64,000 nt of DNA from Rhabdornis inornatus (GCA_013397075.1 VWZS01004469.1:1-64000); one strand, 5' to 3'. Shown: positions 50,801 to 62,522, counted from the first letter of the stretch. Numbers and translations are program-made. Notes: a model not told the origin generated them from the sequence alone.

Positions 50801-53800
50801 GTGAAGTGTACAGGACATGAGAGATCCTTGGCAGACTGCATTAAGCAGGACATTGGGACGCACAACTGCCGGCACAGCGAGGACGCGGGGGTCATTTGTG
50901 ACCACCTCAGCAAGAAAGTCCCTGGGAACAGCAATAAAGGTGAGGCCCCGTTGTGAGGGACAGACCAACAGGTCCAGGGGAGCAACTGTCATGGTAGGAA
51001 GAGAGAGACTTAACAATTCCACCTCACGGGGGAAACAGTTTTATCACAAACAATTACAGAACAGAAGGACTGGGAATCCTCTCTGCTTACACTGTGTGAG
51101 CTTATTCTTTGCAGCTGCACAAAAGGAAGCACCAAGACTTGAATTGATACAGGGTATCTGTCGCCATGGTTCATAGCAGCCATGTCCGTTAAGCTGCTTG
51201 AGGGACATGATGCAAAAACTTAAACAGCTCCTTTCAGCTTTCCAAGGTATAGGTTATCCTCAGATAAGGGTTGGGACCTGTCTGCTTCCACTTGCAGGAA
51301 GTAAGGAAGAGCCCTATAAAATCCTACATGTGAGAAGCAAGTGTGTCATTTACTCTGACCGCAGTCAAAAGAACTCAGCTACAAAGGATTTCTAGGTCTT
51401 CAAAGAATTCAGTGTATTTTCCCCAGTCAAAAGACTTCAGCTATGAAGAATTTCTATTTTCCCCAATCAAAATTTGCCTGTTAAAAACTACCATGAAACA
51501 CAGAATAATTTGAACTTTTAAGAGTTTTTTCAAGTTAACTCTCATTGAATATTGGCTACTTCTCATGTTGAGTTTAATGCTCTCTACATCTCCCTTTCTG
51601 GTTTAGATTCTCTTGCTTCTGTTTGTGGGCTGAGGTTACTCCATCGTCGACAAAAGCGAATAATTGGTGGGAAAAATTCTTTACGGTAAATAACTGGTAA
51701 AGACAAATAATTTTGAATATAAAGCTTCTAAAACATGTATTTGCCATAAGTGGTTTGCCAAATTTACAGTTTTATTGTGAGCCTGTTGTTTGTTTTTCTT
51801 TTGACTTGTCATGATGTAGGAGTAGAAATATACCCAAAGCAAATTTGGCAGGAAATTAAAAAGTATTAATTGTAAGTACTTGCAGCATTAGTTGAAAATC
51901 TGTAGATGCTTGTGGATAAGGTCCTTGAATGGGTTAAATTTTTAACTTACAAAATAGCTATTTTACTTTTATCAGAGGATATCCTGATATCAGGATGTGA
52001 GCTATAAAAACAGAGCTATGAATATAGTACAAGGTTTTTAAATGCCACCTACACAAGGAAAAAAAAAAGGCCTGGGTATGATTCACTGCCTAAGACCTTA
52101 TTTTCCTTCACAAAATAAGCCTTGATGATGACACAGCTAAAAAATTGGGAGGCACTGACTTTACTTTTTCAACAGCTGTTACTAAACACAAAAAACATAT
52201 ATTCACACAATCTTACAAAAGGCATTGTAAAAAATACACTAACAGCATCATTACATGTCACTGTGCAACCTGTTTCAAAGTACGTGCACAGCACTGATCA
52301 ATCCATTTCAAAGACACTGCCCAAGTGGGGGAGCTTCAAAGAACAGTAACAAGAGGGAGCCCAGAAAAATATTTTAACACAGCCGGATAAAGTGGGATGA
52401 CTTACCTTAGTAAAGAGACAAATGAGATAATAGATAATGCATTGCACAGGAAGAGACAGAATTCTCGTCTCAGAATATGTGTTCCAAGGACACTTGCTAA
52501 AATGCAATGGTGACAAATAACGTATTGCACAATTCAGTCAGAGCAAGGAAGCTGGTCTCATCATAAATCAGTACAGGGAAGTCAGATGAAGCAAAAAGGT
52601 GAGAAAAATCCAACAGTGCATGCAGAATTGCTTCAAAATTAAGAAAGGGAGCAAATGTATGTATCAGAAGAGAACTCAGTGCCACAAGAAATCATTAAGA
52701 CAAAGACCTTAAGGAAGTTTGAAAAGAACTGGATACTTACATATGTACCAGTTGTTGTAAAACAATAGATTGTTTTATTCTTTATGGGAAGTAAATTCCT
52801 CCACTTACTTTAAAGCATTTGGCAGTGGTAACTCTGAAATGCTGGACTAGATGAACCCCGGAAGCTCCTGTTGTCCAGCACACCTGTTCAAGTTGACAGT
52901 ACTCAGAAAACACTTAGACTACTGGTTGCTTACTATTAGATGCTGCCATTGCTTACAGGTGCATCTCCTTCCCTTTCCCTTCTCTGACTCCTAAACTATT
53001 AAACCAGCAAAAAAGAATCTATCCTGTATTCACAGGTATGCAAATATGGCCAGATCTACTATAAAAAACAGATAACCACAGGCTGAAAAAAGGTGCTGCT
53101 CTATATTTGAGACTTCTACAGCTGCTTTAAACCTCATTTTGCCAGCTTCCTTTCTCATGAAGAGAGGGATGGATGCTGGGTTCAGCTTTTCAAGAAATTC
53201 CCCTTTCCCCTCTCCAGTTGACAGGAAATTACTGGTTCATTGACTTGGATGGTATTTGGCGAGGAACCCACAGAATGTGTTTTTGGCCCAATGAATGCAA
53301 CATGAGAAGAGAAAATTCAAATAGCTGGCTGTGGGAGGAAGCACTTAAGAGTGCTGGATGCCCAAATTCTCTGTAAAGTAATGTGGACCATTGTTAAATG
53401 GAATTCTGAATAGTGCCAGGATATAAAATATTCACCACCCTTAATAAACAGCATATTTTTAAAGTATGCTGTGTCAGTCAAATAAAGCCAACAGGATGCA
53501 CACTGCAGGTCCCTGAGCAGCTACCTGAGCTCCCCACTGCTGCACCCTGAGCACCATGTGTCACTCCTGCAGGGGCGGATGGCCGTGGCAGGTGGCACTG
53601 CGGCTGAAATCCTCTCACGGTGACGGGAGACTCCTGTGTGGTGCTACTCTCATCAGCAGCTGCTGGGTCCTCACTGCTGCACACTGCTTTAAAAGGTGGG
53701 TCTCTCTTCAATAATGCACCGTGTTTTAGACTGTTCTGTTGTTCTGGGCATATGCAAAACCATTACAGTTCAAGCCCATGGAAAACTGTTCCAAGAGTCG

Positions 53801-56800
53801 TCCTTTGGCTTTAAAAACCACTACATTCAACCTCCTTTCCCTCAAACAAGCAAAACACCCTAATGCATTGAAATTATTTGGGTGTTACATTCTTGTGATT
53901 TATATTCACAGCTTCAGCATATTTATGAAAAAATATAGACAACACTTCTGACATTTTAACCTTCTGTTCCAACAAAAACACAGCTTATGGCTTTTAGGTT
54001 ATAGTGAAGACAACTGAGCAGACACCAAACATAGGGACTGTAATATTTCAGATAAAATTTGGTAACAACAGATCTTAGCAGTGACAGACATTTTTACTGT
54101 ATCACAGTAGTGACTAAATGCAGGACTTCACTGCTGATGAGGTTACTGAAGTATAAATGCATCAACTTGCACAATAAGGAAGCTAATCTTGTGATTAGTG
54201 ACTATTTTATTGGAATGGGCTGGGAAAAAAAGCATAGAGGAGCACTACAATTCTGATGGTATTTGCTGGAATTTGCTCAAGTGAGCTGCAAATGTTTCAA
54301 ATTTTGATTTTGAGCCTTTTGCATGCTAGTAATTAAAATAAGAGTCAGATACACTTTTATTCAAATGCAGAGGGTATTACCTTTGCTGAGCACCAGATGC
54401 GCATCTTTTCATTTCCTGAAATCACAAAGGACTTTCCTTGGTAATATTTCAAGCTGAAATAGTCATAGTAAAATTTCCTGCTATTTCAACTGACATCCCA
54501 GGTGTTTCTGCAGAACTATGGAAGCTCTTTAGTTGCTTTCATCAAATTCATAGACAACGGCTTCCTATTTCCCTGTTCATTATCTCTGTAGTGATTACCA
54601 AGGATGCTTCCTGAGGGTCTTGAGAAAGCCTTTGATTACAGGCTTGAAAACAGAATGTGGTGCCTAAGAGTGCCAATTTTGGATACTCTGCTGAGTACCC
54701 ACAGGATGGGGCAGCAGCATGGCTGGAGCAAAGTACACTGTGGTACTTCCAGACTGGTGCAGCCACTCAAGGGGCAGTCACAGAAACTGCTACATGGTCT
54801 CAGGGACCAAAGTGTTGTTTTGTCCCAGAAGTGATATTTAAACTGCAATTAGACCAAAGCATGCAGCTCCAACAGCCTGTGGATGCATTGCTGGTTCACT
54901 GTAAATGAGGGAAGCCTTTAGTTCTAAGCTGGCTTTGGACGGGCTGGGCTGAACTTCCAAATGATCTCAGAGTGATTTTCAGGGATAGGTTTCCAAGAGC
55001 TATCTATAGATCAAGTGCCTTCTTCACATATTTTCCACAGATGGACAAGAGGAAGGCCAGTATACCATTTCTCATATCCTGAAAATTGGAACACTGCTTA
55101 AGTAACCAAAGTGGGCTCATCTGTACTAGGCATAAAAATTAAGCATAATTTTATGCATGGTGATTAGAATTGTTCACCAGTACTACAGTGAAATTACTGT
55201 TTCTATACTTTCGCAGATACATAATTTAAGATAAAATGTTTGAAGCTACTTTTTGTTTTATAACTCACCCCTGGTCTTGAGTTATTCTGACAGCTTTAGG
55301 GAAATTGGAAGATCTATACATTTAAAAAAATAACTGGATAATTAGAAACATGAGGCATAGGAAAAACCCCATCACGTATCCTATACAGAACATCATCTTT
55401 GGATGAAGGGATGTTTGTTCACAGCCTGCAGCTCTCTCTCCATAAAGCCTAGATGTGAAATTTTGCTCATGGAAGACCCAAAGGATTAGAACTAGAAAGC
55501 TTTACAGGCAATCAGGAAAGCAACTCACAACTAGAAGAAATATTCAGTGGTACAGCTATATATTGTGCAGAAAACTGTAATGTTCCTGCTTTGTCCACTG
55601 CTCCTCAAGCAGGCTTTAGCAAGCTATGGAGACCAGAACATTGCTGGGTGGTAGAAAAAGAACAGGCATAGGTTAAAAGGTGATGGGACACTGTGGGTAG
55701 TATTTTCTGCAAGCATATTATAAATTTCATGTTGAAGGCTATTAAGGAAACAGAGAAATAAAAGGAAAAATATTTCTGTTAGCTTAGCCATATTTTAAAA
55801 TACACATACCCAACAGTACTTTTATTTGCATTTTGCCCGGGAAGAGCTGTGTGTCCTGTAACACAAAAATCTTCAAAGGCATGCAAAGAAAATTGTTATT
55901 TCAGCCACAGTAGTCATCTCTAATGTATTTACCATTTAATCCATGATGTGAAAGAAACTGGGATTATATCAGATGCAAAACAAGCCTAAGATTTACAGGC
56001 GTCCTGTCAATTTGACAGTAGGTGCTTGTGATGCACAAATGCTTTGTCATCCTTACTATAACTTCAGTTGATGTAAGAAGTTTTTATTAAGTTACCTAAG
56101 CATCTAAAGTTCCTCAATCGACTTACAAAGCAGGCCTGAACACTGTTTTCATTCCAGTAATTATTTGGAGCATCACAATGATGTCAGTACTCAGGCTGTC
56201 ATTGCAATTACTGGCAGTTTGTGTTACCCTTACTAAATAAATTCATAATGCACACCTTGTACATTTGAAGCGCCAGTCATGGCAAATGGCCATAAGAAAA
56301 CTGCCTGTGAAAATGTTCAAGAAGGACATGGTATAACCTGAAACCTAAGAAGAAGGTTTTTATATTTTGAGAAAGAGTTTTTGTTATTTTAAAAAAATAT
56401 TTTTTTTTTAAAAAAAATAAACATTAGTTATGTGAACAATAAAGGAAGCAGTGAACTCTGTTTGCACGCTCAGGATGTGACTTTACCTGAGCCAGCCCTA
56501 TTTGTTTTCACCTCCATCTCAGGTACGGCAACAACACTCGCAACTATGTCGTGCGGGTTGGAGACTATCACACGCTGGTGCTGGAGGAGTACGAGGAGGA
56601 AATCGCAGTCCAGGAGATTGTGGTGCACAAGGAGTACAGGCCTGACAGCAGTGACTACGACATTGCCTTGGTGAGGCTGCAGGGGCCCGAGGAACAGTGT
56701 GCAAGGTTCAGCACCCACGTCCTGCCTGCCTGCCTGCCACTGAGGAGGGAGCGACCACAGAAAACTGCTCCCAACTGTTTCATCACTGGATGGGGTGACA

Positions 56801-58752
56801 CAGGTAAAATCATTTCCGTGAACCATCTGGTTATCTCTGCTTTAAAAAAAAACCCCTCAAATAATTGAAATAAGAAAATGCTGAAATGGAAGCATTTTAC
56901 TCTTTTTTAACATAGGGGAATATTTCCTCTCTTGATCCTTAATCAGGAGTGACAATATTTTGTTTACTGAATATAGTTTGTATTTGGAAAGCAGTGATTA
57001 ACCATGTCACTCTAAATCACAGACCTGTCAGTAAAGTGGCCTCATTAGGACTGACAATCAGGAATAAAAAGCTTATTTGTTGCCAGGCACACCCTGCACA
57101 GCAGTTTATCACCCCCTACCTCAGTACAAAACTAACAGCTCTAACACATTTAAGGTTTCAAAGGAAGAGACTGTGAATATTTCAATTTTAGAAAGGTTAT
57201 TAAAATTACAAATACTTCAATAGAACAATGGACAGAAAATATACACGTAATACAATTTCAAATAACATTTTAGTGTTCCTTGTTACCACTGACATTTTCA
57301 ACCAGCTTTGATTTAAATAACAGAACATCTTGCCAAAATTTACAAGAACCTCAATGCAACCTGCACTTCAGGCTTCTACTTGCTTTTTCAAGTCAGTATA
57401 AGATTCTTTCTCTTCAAAGGTCTTTGTCCTTTAAATGTTTCATAAATTAATAACCATGTTTCACTTTTGTTTTTGTGGTGCTTAATCCAGTGCGAGACAG
57501 CAACCACACTTGAGCCTTTGTTCCAGTGACTCACTCAAACTGGCAAGGAGACAAGGCATGGCCAAGTATCTGCCCCTCCTCTTTACATGCACTAATCTGT
57601 GTGCACAGATGTCAGGGTCACTGTACTACAATAAACAAGAGAGACGCGTAGGGTTGGCTTTTTTTGCTAAAAACAATTGTTAATTCATTGCCTAGCTCTG
57701 TCTAGTCTTTTTACATAATTCACTGAAAGTCCTGCAATACTGGTAGCTTAGGACATCTATTTCAGGAAACATTAACCACTGCAGTAATTGGCTTCAATTT
57801 ATGGTAAGAAATGACATCATTGCAGTACCTCAGCTGACATTTCACCCTTACTATATGAACCATAATTACTTCACAAGTTTTAAGATTTTACTTTAAAAAA
57901 AGGCAAAACCCACACTGGCTTTTATTTCCCATGCTCCCAACTGTAAGAAGTGCAAGCTATGGAAAAAAGGTAGAAAGATCTATTTGAATGCTCCTCTTGG
58001 AAGCCATCAGAAGATGCAGCACCTGTTCAGACTGAGCTACACTAGATTTGAACTGGTGACATAGACATGAAGTATTTCTACTGCTTTGCTCTCAGCTGCT
58101 CAGGACTCCCAAAAATTGCTTCCACATAGAGGTATTAAAGTGTATGTTCTTCTGTAGAAGACACAAAATGCTCAGAATAAACCAAACTCCAGCCTTGGAA
58201 AGATCAAGAGAACGCATGCAGAAAAGCTACTTTTTAAAAAAAGCATCTACATTTTACATTTACAATATCTACAGTATTTCAGTATTATACTTAATGCAGA
58301 GATTTTTTCAGTAGTCTCGCTTCCAGTAATTTTATGTAATGACAAAGCAGTGTGAACACCTGAGAGCAAAACCTAGATTAAATCACATCTATGTTTCCAA
58401 GACTGATCACTATAACGAGACAGTAATTTGGATCTCCTTTTTAGGAAGGGCTTATTCAAGAACATTACAACAGGCTGCCATCCCCTTACTTCCCAAGAGG
58501 GTGTGTGAAGAGCGCTACCAAAGGAGATTCACAGGAAGAATGCTGTGTGCTGGAAACGTGCAGGAACAGAAACGTGTTGACAGCTGTCAAGGAGACAGCG
58601 GTGGACCATTGATGTGTGAACGCCCAGGGGAAAGCTGGGTCGTGTACGGTGTGACCTCCTGGGGCTATGGCTGTGGGGTCAAAGATTCCCCAGGTGTCTA
58701 CACAAAAGTATCATCTTTCGTACCCTGGATTAAAAGTGTGACCAAACTATGA
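35756..58752 (+). CDS. PRSS12: PRSS12 (neurotrypsin), 12 exons, 5' end not found
   Basis: The exons join as 35756-35894, 37786-37964, 39561-39711, 42397-42575, 42784-42925, 43795-44000, 47002-47143, 50734-50939, 51607-51685, 53573-53695, 56523-56803 and 58445-58752. The total is 2135 nt, or 711 residues, all GT-AG and in phase. Neurotrypsin is a secreted multidomain serine protease of neurons that cleaves agrin at synapses; loss causes recessive intellectual disability in people. Four SRCR domains are followed by the activation site RRQKR|IIGG, a trypsin-fold domain with His (53682-53684), Asp (56659-56661) and Ser (58597-58599), and the S1 Asp in VDSC, which predicts cleavage after basic residues. 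Human neurotrypsin has 875 residues. The roughly 164 missing here correspond to the signal peptide, proline-rich segment and kringle, one GC-rich exon in mammals. The first visible exon begins in phase 1, as expected after it. Confidence 0.96.
35895..37785 (+). other. PRSS12 intron within SRCR1
   Basis: 1891 bases, no supported feature. Confidence 0.88.
37786..37964 (+). CDS. PRSS12: PRSS12 exon: SRCR1, second half
   Basis: Encodes TAKHTPFSGLGLIPVFWSEV and RCRGDEENILLCEKDTW, ending MAAAVTCSSSLG. The SRCR cysteines are present. Ends in phase 1 with donor G|GTAAAA. Confidence 0.95.
37965..39560 (+). other. PRSS12 intron between SRCR1 and SRCR2
   Basis: 1596 bases, AT-rich with a poly-T run near 38246. 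No supported feature. Confidence 0.88.
39561..39711 (+). CDS. PRSS12: PRSS12 exon: SRCR2, first half
   Basis: Encodes IRLAGGSNAHEGRVEVYHGG, then QWGTICDDQWDDADAEVVC and RQLGLG. The donor GG|GTTTGT is weaker than the others in this gene, and the frame stays open for some 27 codons beyond it. Intron retention there would add a short tail before a stop. Confidence 0.95.
39712..42396 (+). other. PRSS12 intron within SRCR2
   Basis: 2685 bases, AT-rich, no supported gene. The purine-rich stretch near 40400-40690 is not a recognisable element. Confidence 0.86.
42397..42575 (+). CDS. PRSS12: PRSS12 exon: SRCR2, second half
   Basis: Encodes VAKAWSQAYFGEGSGPVLLD, then EVRCTGNELSIEQCPKSSW and ends DAGVSCTPLT. 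Acceptor TTTCCACAG and donor G|GTACTT. Near-identical to the human domain as I recall it. Confidence 0.97.
42784..42925 (+). CDS. PRSS12: PRSS12 exon: SRCR3, first half (CRQ to CWQ change)
   Basis: Encodes ALRLRGGKGSHEGRLQVYHT, then GQWGTVCDDGWTELNTQVVC and WQLGFK. The usual Arg after the cysteine in CRQLG is Trp here (TGG at 42909-42911), one transition from CGG. The preceding intron is only 208 bases. Confidence 0.96.
42926..43794 (+). other. PRSS12 intron within SRCR3
   Basis: 869 bases, no supported feature. Confidence 0.88.
43795..44000 (+). CDS. PRSS12: PRSS12 exon: SRCR3, second half
   Basis: Encodes EKESYSEGSSGPIWLDDV, then ICSGKETNLLQCSRREWG and HDCSHEEDVRLICHP, ending HRRSLG. Acceptor TTGTGCAG, donor G|GTAAGG. 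Confidence 0.96.
44001..47001 (+). other. PRSS12 intron between SRCR3 and SRCR4
   Basis: 3001 bases, AT-rich. A tandem 48-base duplication (46871-46965) ends about 37 bases before the next exon. No gene found. Confidence 0.86.
46871..46965. repeat. Tandem 48-bp duplication
   Basis: Two adjacent copies begin TTGTACTGAATATAATG (46871) and TTGTACTAAATATAATG (46919) and both run through AGTACCAGTTCTTGCTT. Only about two mismatches separate them, so the duplication is recent. Confidence 0.95.
47002..47143 (+). CDS. PRSS12: PRSS12 exon: SRCR4, first half
   Basis: Encodes PPIRLMDGENKKEGRVEIFI, then NGQWGTICDDGWSDKDAAV and VCRQLGYK. Acceptor TTATTCCCAG, donor AA|GTAAGA. Same length and phases as the first exon of SRCR3. 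Confidence 0.97.
47144..50733 (+). other. PRSS12 intron within SRCR4
   Basis: 3590 bases. Contains a (GTTG)n run at 48679-48695 and an unexplained open frame at 49012-49518, with no recognisable domain. Nothing else is supported. Confidence 0.85.
48679..48695. repeat. (GTTG)n short tandem repeat
   Basis: Four GTTG units are visible directly. Confidence 0.9.
50734..50939 (+). CDS. PRSS12: PRSS12 exon: SRCR4, second half
   Basis: Encodes ARARTMAYFGEGRGPIHVDN, then VKCTGHERSLADCIKQDIG and HNCRHSEDAGVICDHL, ending in the SNK linker. Acceptor TTTGCAG, donor G|GTGAGG. Confidence 0.97.
50940..51606 (+). other. PRSS12 intron before activation-site exon
   Basis: 667 bases, no supported feature. Confidence 0.88.
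51607..51685 (+). CDS. PRSS12: PRSS12 exon: zymogen activation site
   Basis: A 79-base exon encodes SLASVCGLRLLHRRQKR, then IIGGKNSLR. Cleavage after the Arg codon ending at 51659 (human R630) frees the IIGG N-terminus. The RRQKR stretch suits a furin-like proprotein convertase. The Cys probably links the N-terminal region to the protease domain. Confidence 0.97.
51686..53572 (+). other. PRSS12 intron
   Basis: 1887 bases. A weak CR1-like word (GCTGGACTAGATGAACCCC) lies near 52842, too short to call. No gene found. Confidence 0.85.
53573..53695 (+). CDS. PRSS12: PRSS12 exon: protease domain, catalytic His
   Basis: Encodes GGWPWQVALRLKSSHGDG, then RLLCGATLISSCWVLTAAHC and FK. The active-site His is the CAC codon at 53682-53684 (human H676). 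Acceptor ACTCCTGCAG, donor AG|GTGGGT. Confidence 0.97.
53696..56522 (+). other. PRSS12 intron
   Basis: 2827 bases. Open frames at 54548-54908 on both strands lack splice context or recognisable domains. A poly-A/poly-T rich stretch lies at 56390-56420. Confidence 0.85.
56523..56803 (+). CDS. PRSS12: PRSS12 exon: protease domain, catalytic Asp
   Basis: Encodes YGNNTRNYVVRVGDYHTL, the DYDIALVRLQGPEEQCARF core and ends NCFITGWGDTG. The active-site Asp is the GAC codon at 56659-56661 (human D726). NNT is a likely N-glycosylation site, matching GNST in human. Confidence 0.97.
56804..58444 (+). other. PRSS12 last intron
   Basis: 1641 bases, AT-rich, no supported feature. Confidence 0.88.
58445..58752 (+). 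CDS. PRSS12: PRSS12 last coding exon: catalytic Ser and stop
   Basis: Encodes RAYSRTLQQAAIPLLPKR, then RFTGRMLCAGN, KRVDSCQGDSGGPLMCERPG and VTSWGYGCGVKDSPGVYTKV, ending WIKSVTKL and TGA at 58750-58752. The Ser codon is AGC at 58597-58599 (human S825); the S1 Asp is GAC at 58579-58581. Its last residues equal the human ones as I recall them. Confidence 0.98.
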
Positions 58753-58871
58753 ATGTCCATAATGAAAACAAAACTTTGAGGCAGGACAACTTGAACAGCA
58801 CATGCAGTGCACAGAGGGGGCCCACAGTGGGTGGAAACAGACATTTTCCTGAATCGTGTGTTTTTGTTTTT

Positions 58872-58877
58872 ATTAAA
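58872..58877 (+). terminator. Candidate proximal PRSS12 poly(A) signal (ATTAAA)
   Basis: ATTAAA about 120 bases after the stop, followed by CCAGGCTGTGTACACAC. Variant hexamer with a plausible downstream GT element. Confidence 0.4.
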
Positions 58878-61028
58878 TCCAGGCTGTGTACACACAACCC
58901 TTCCAGTTAGGGATTATTGTCCTCCCTGTTCCAGAAGTTTAAATATTGCATGAACAAGTTACCATGTATCTAAAGGGAAAAGTGATAGCCAGCTAGAGTA
59001 TGGAATACTGGAGCAGGACAGCCAGAGACTTAGCTGAGACTCACTGCCCACAAGACTGAGCTCCAAGCTGTTTATGCTCCAAGGTTCTCTACAATTAATT
59101 ACAGACCTCAAATAATCTTCACTCTAGTTTATTTAGTCTGTTATTCCTATGATTCTACACTCAGTCCCCTAAATCTGACTTCTGTTTCAGTAGCTTATAA
59201 GACCATTAGTAGCCTGATTCCTGCTAAGTAATATTGAGTATTGTATTAAATGCAGGAAGGAAAATAATGGTCAATAATCACATCCCCAGCTAGTTGCTAA
59301 ATGTCTTCACAGGTTAGTGTTCCTAAAGTACATTCCCAAGTAAAACAGACAGTACACTGACAGTTTCCCCAAAAACATCCTGCACAGCTGCAAGAGCAAC
59401 CACTTTATGTGGTAAGTAGCACATGTCACATCTCTGAAATTTGCAGTTTTGAGTATATACAGCATTTTGGAGAGATTCACTTTTTCTATTTACCACTAGC
59501 TGTCAGTAGTGTCAGACTAACAAACATCCCTATCCGTTCATTGCTGGGCTTTCCTCAAGTAGTGCAAAGAACTTTGGTCAATCCTACCAGATAAAGTTAT
59601 ACAACATATGGAATTGTTGAGCCAAAATTTGTCTGAAAAGGTCTATAAAGTCTTAAACTATGTTTTCTATAAAGTAATACTTAAACAACTCTCTCCTGCT
59701 TAGTTGCAACACTGGTTCAGACTGATCTCACAGGAAAGCTTAGTTTTCAGTGACTTCTAAAGCATTGACACATCTTTATTTTGTTTAGTTCCTTTTCCAA
59801 ATACTGTTCCCCATGCTGTGAAATCTCTAACAACTTACTATAAAAATGCACTGATAACCAGCTTACTGTCCTTTGACAAAGGACCACCACACCGAACCTA
59901 GAACACAGGAGGTAATCACACCCTAGTGCAACACTGAAAGGCATCATTCTGGCAGTCACCTGGGAAGTGACTCAGTGGAGAGCAAGCCACGACAGCTCAG
60001 CACTACAATCCCTGTCAAAGGCCATGCTGAGTCCAAGTGTGCTGTACCTATCACATTAACAACCATGCTCATAAAAACACAACTAAAAGCTGTGGGCCAT
60101 GAAACACTCCAGTGTGACAAGTGTGGCAGATGAGTGTCACCACATAGTGCTTGTGCAAACTGTGACTACCAGTGAGTGTTTCCCTGTTTCCTATTGCCTG
60201 AAGTGGCTATGACTGTGTTGTGTGGTGTTCTGTGAAAATGTGGGGTGCTTGCATTCATGCTCTAAGTGGGCAGTCATTCGTTTTTGTATGGTTGTGTCTC
60301 TCTTTGGTGTTATAATAAATATCCAAGACAACTCACTTGCATAGGAAGTGGCAATGATATTGCAGAAGCCCAAGAGATTGAACATTTGGCCCTTAATATC
60401 TCTGACCTCAAATTTAAGTATTCAAGGGTCAGGACTAATTATTGTAACTGGTGCTAAACTAGTACATGAGGTGCTTTAATATATTTTAGTTTTCTGTAAT
60501 TCCACACTATTTGAAATAGTGTGAAATACTTTAAAACACCATAAATCACTGTACTGTGACCACCTACTGTTAGACCAACGTGAAACACTGTGCTAGTGAA
60601 CTTTGAAACCGTTACTTTTTACTTCCATATCGCCCTTAATTATCGGGGAAGTCAGTCTGTCAAAATGTATCTGCATGTAACATCCAAGCTTTGCTGCACA
60701 GGACCCATTGCGACTTGTGGTGAAGTAGGCTACATAGTACAATATGTGCGTTGTATACAGGGGAAATTTTAATAGCTGCACCAGAGAAACAGGATACTTC
60801 AGGGGGAGGGGGAGCTAAGCCTGCATACTAAGTGTAGTAAACATATAGATTTAGTACAGGACTTTTGTTATTTTTGCTCTTTTAATAGAAGGCTTTGTTA
60901 GATTTGAAAACGTTGCACTACTGTTTCCATGCTGAGCATGCTTTTCAGTTTCTAACAGAAAATGTAATTGTATCCATCTTATGCATTTCTCATTTTTGTT
61001 CAGTGAGCCTGATGGTGTACATGTATGC

Positions 61029-61034
61029 AATAAA
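61029..61034 (+). terminator. Candidate distal PRSS12 poly(A) signal (AATAAA)
   Basis: Canonical AATAAA, with T-rich sequence following within about 40 bases. Use of this site is inferred. Confidence 0.4.
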
Positions 61035-61050
61035 AACTGCCACACTGACT

Positions 61051-62520
61051 ACAATTTCTGTATGTTAATTAATACATCAGCTGGGTAAACCTCAGTTGGG
61101 TTTACCTGAGAAAGGGGGCCCTTGAAAGCACGTTCCTCAAAGCACATGAACTTAGGGCTATTTTCTCTGAGACAAGTCTCATTCCCAGTGCTTTAACTCT
61201 GACTGGTTAGGTTGTTCTAAGTTCATCACCTACACTTGTAAGGCTGTTTAATAACTGTGTTAATGGTGGGACAAACCATGAAAACACTTCCAACTTGTTA
61301 CCAGATGAGATTGCCACCCTAAAGAAATTTCATCTCTCTAGGTCCCCCAGCACCACGAAGATTTCTAGTTAGATGCAGCTGTCCCGAACTTCCCAAGTTT
61401 TTGGTTATTTGTCAGAAAATATATAAAACAGAAACATCACTGCAACTGACACACAAAGCCTCCATCATGTGTATCTTATCTCAACCCTAAACAACGTCCC
61501 AAAATGAAAGGGACAGTCTGCAGTCTGCCTGGCATTTGGCCATCTAAGATAGGCAAGTAACTGCCCTTGTAGAACAGATGTGGTAATTTCTAGAAGTGCT
61601 GAGGTTACTACAGAGGTCCAACGTTTTTGGAGAAAAGGGAACACAGTATATTCCTGATTGTTGGCTACCAGGCTTGGCAGCCACCACCTTGGAATGCAGA
61701 GCAGTAAGCCATATGACAGCGCTGTTAGAGGAGGAGAGTAATCACACACCAGGAGTTTAACAGGTGTGCTATCACTTGTTACAGTGCCACACAAGAAAAT
61801 ACATTCAACTCTACTTCCGCTTGGGCAGAAGCATGTGCTTAAAAATTTTTTAAAGTTTCCTATGCCAGCTCCCTAATCTCCCACCAAACACAACCACCGG
61901 AAGTCATTTCCTCAGATCTAGTCCACGCTGTAATTAGACCACCGTCCTGCTCCATTCACTTCAAGCAGGAATCCCGACCTCAGCTGCCAAACGCTCAGCA
62001 GCAATCACACCACATGCTAATCATCTCACTTCTGGCTTCAGATTTTGTTTCCCAATCCTTTCAAACCCTCCCTTGCCCTCTAACTTTTCAGTTTCCAACT
62101 ATCTGCAAACAAGAATTTGTTATCTGAAAGATATTCCACAAGAGATTGTGCCAGCACAGCTGGTATTCACTGAGACTGTACATTTAAGTAAAACACCTTG
62201 TTTAAGTACACAATGATTCACTATCTGCTATATGTCCATCAGTTTTCTTAAATATGGATCCCTCAGCAACTGCAACAACCAACTCTATTTTAAGTTGTCA
62301 TTTCTGCCCTGCAGCACTTACCTCTGATTCAAGCTGTACCACTTCTGGAGTGGTTCCCAGACAATGCATCAGCCACCTGAAACCACAGCTTCTGTCCAAA
62401 AGGTGTATCCCCGGAACAGGCAGATTTGGCATGTGTAAGTAATCCTGACAAATGTGTAGGTCTAGTCTTAGTTACCAGCAGTTTCTCAAGAAAGAAATCA
62501 CGCTTGCAGCCAGTCACATC
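61051..62520. other. Intergenic between PRSS12 and snoRNA host
   Basis: AT-rich, no exon recognised on either strand. The open frame at 61465-61794 on the minus strand has no recognisable domain. Confidence 0.7.
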
Positions 62521-62522
62521 TC

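Larger units (their letters stand above)
58753..61050 (+). other. Probable PRSS12 3' UTR
   Basis: No coding sequence follows the stop. Candidate poly(A) signals are ATTAAA at 58872-58877 (followed by a GT-rich stretch), AATAAA at 60314-60319 and AATAAA at 61029-61034. The last would give a 3' UTR of about 2.3 kb. A perfect inverted repeat lies at 60503-60523. Confidence 0.55.

Noticed and set aside
52800..52900. CR1-like words
   Set aside because: Only a short stretch resembles the CR1 tail. Too little to separate from chance.
54548..54908. Overlapping open frames on both strands in a PRSS12 intron
   Set aside because: No recognisable domain, no splice sites in phase and no resemblance to a known repeat that I can support.
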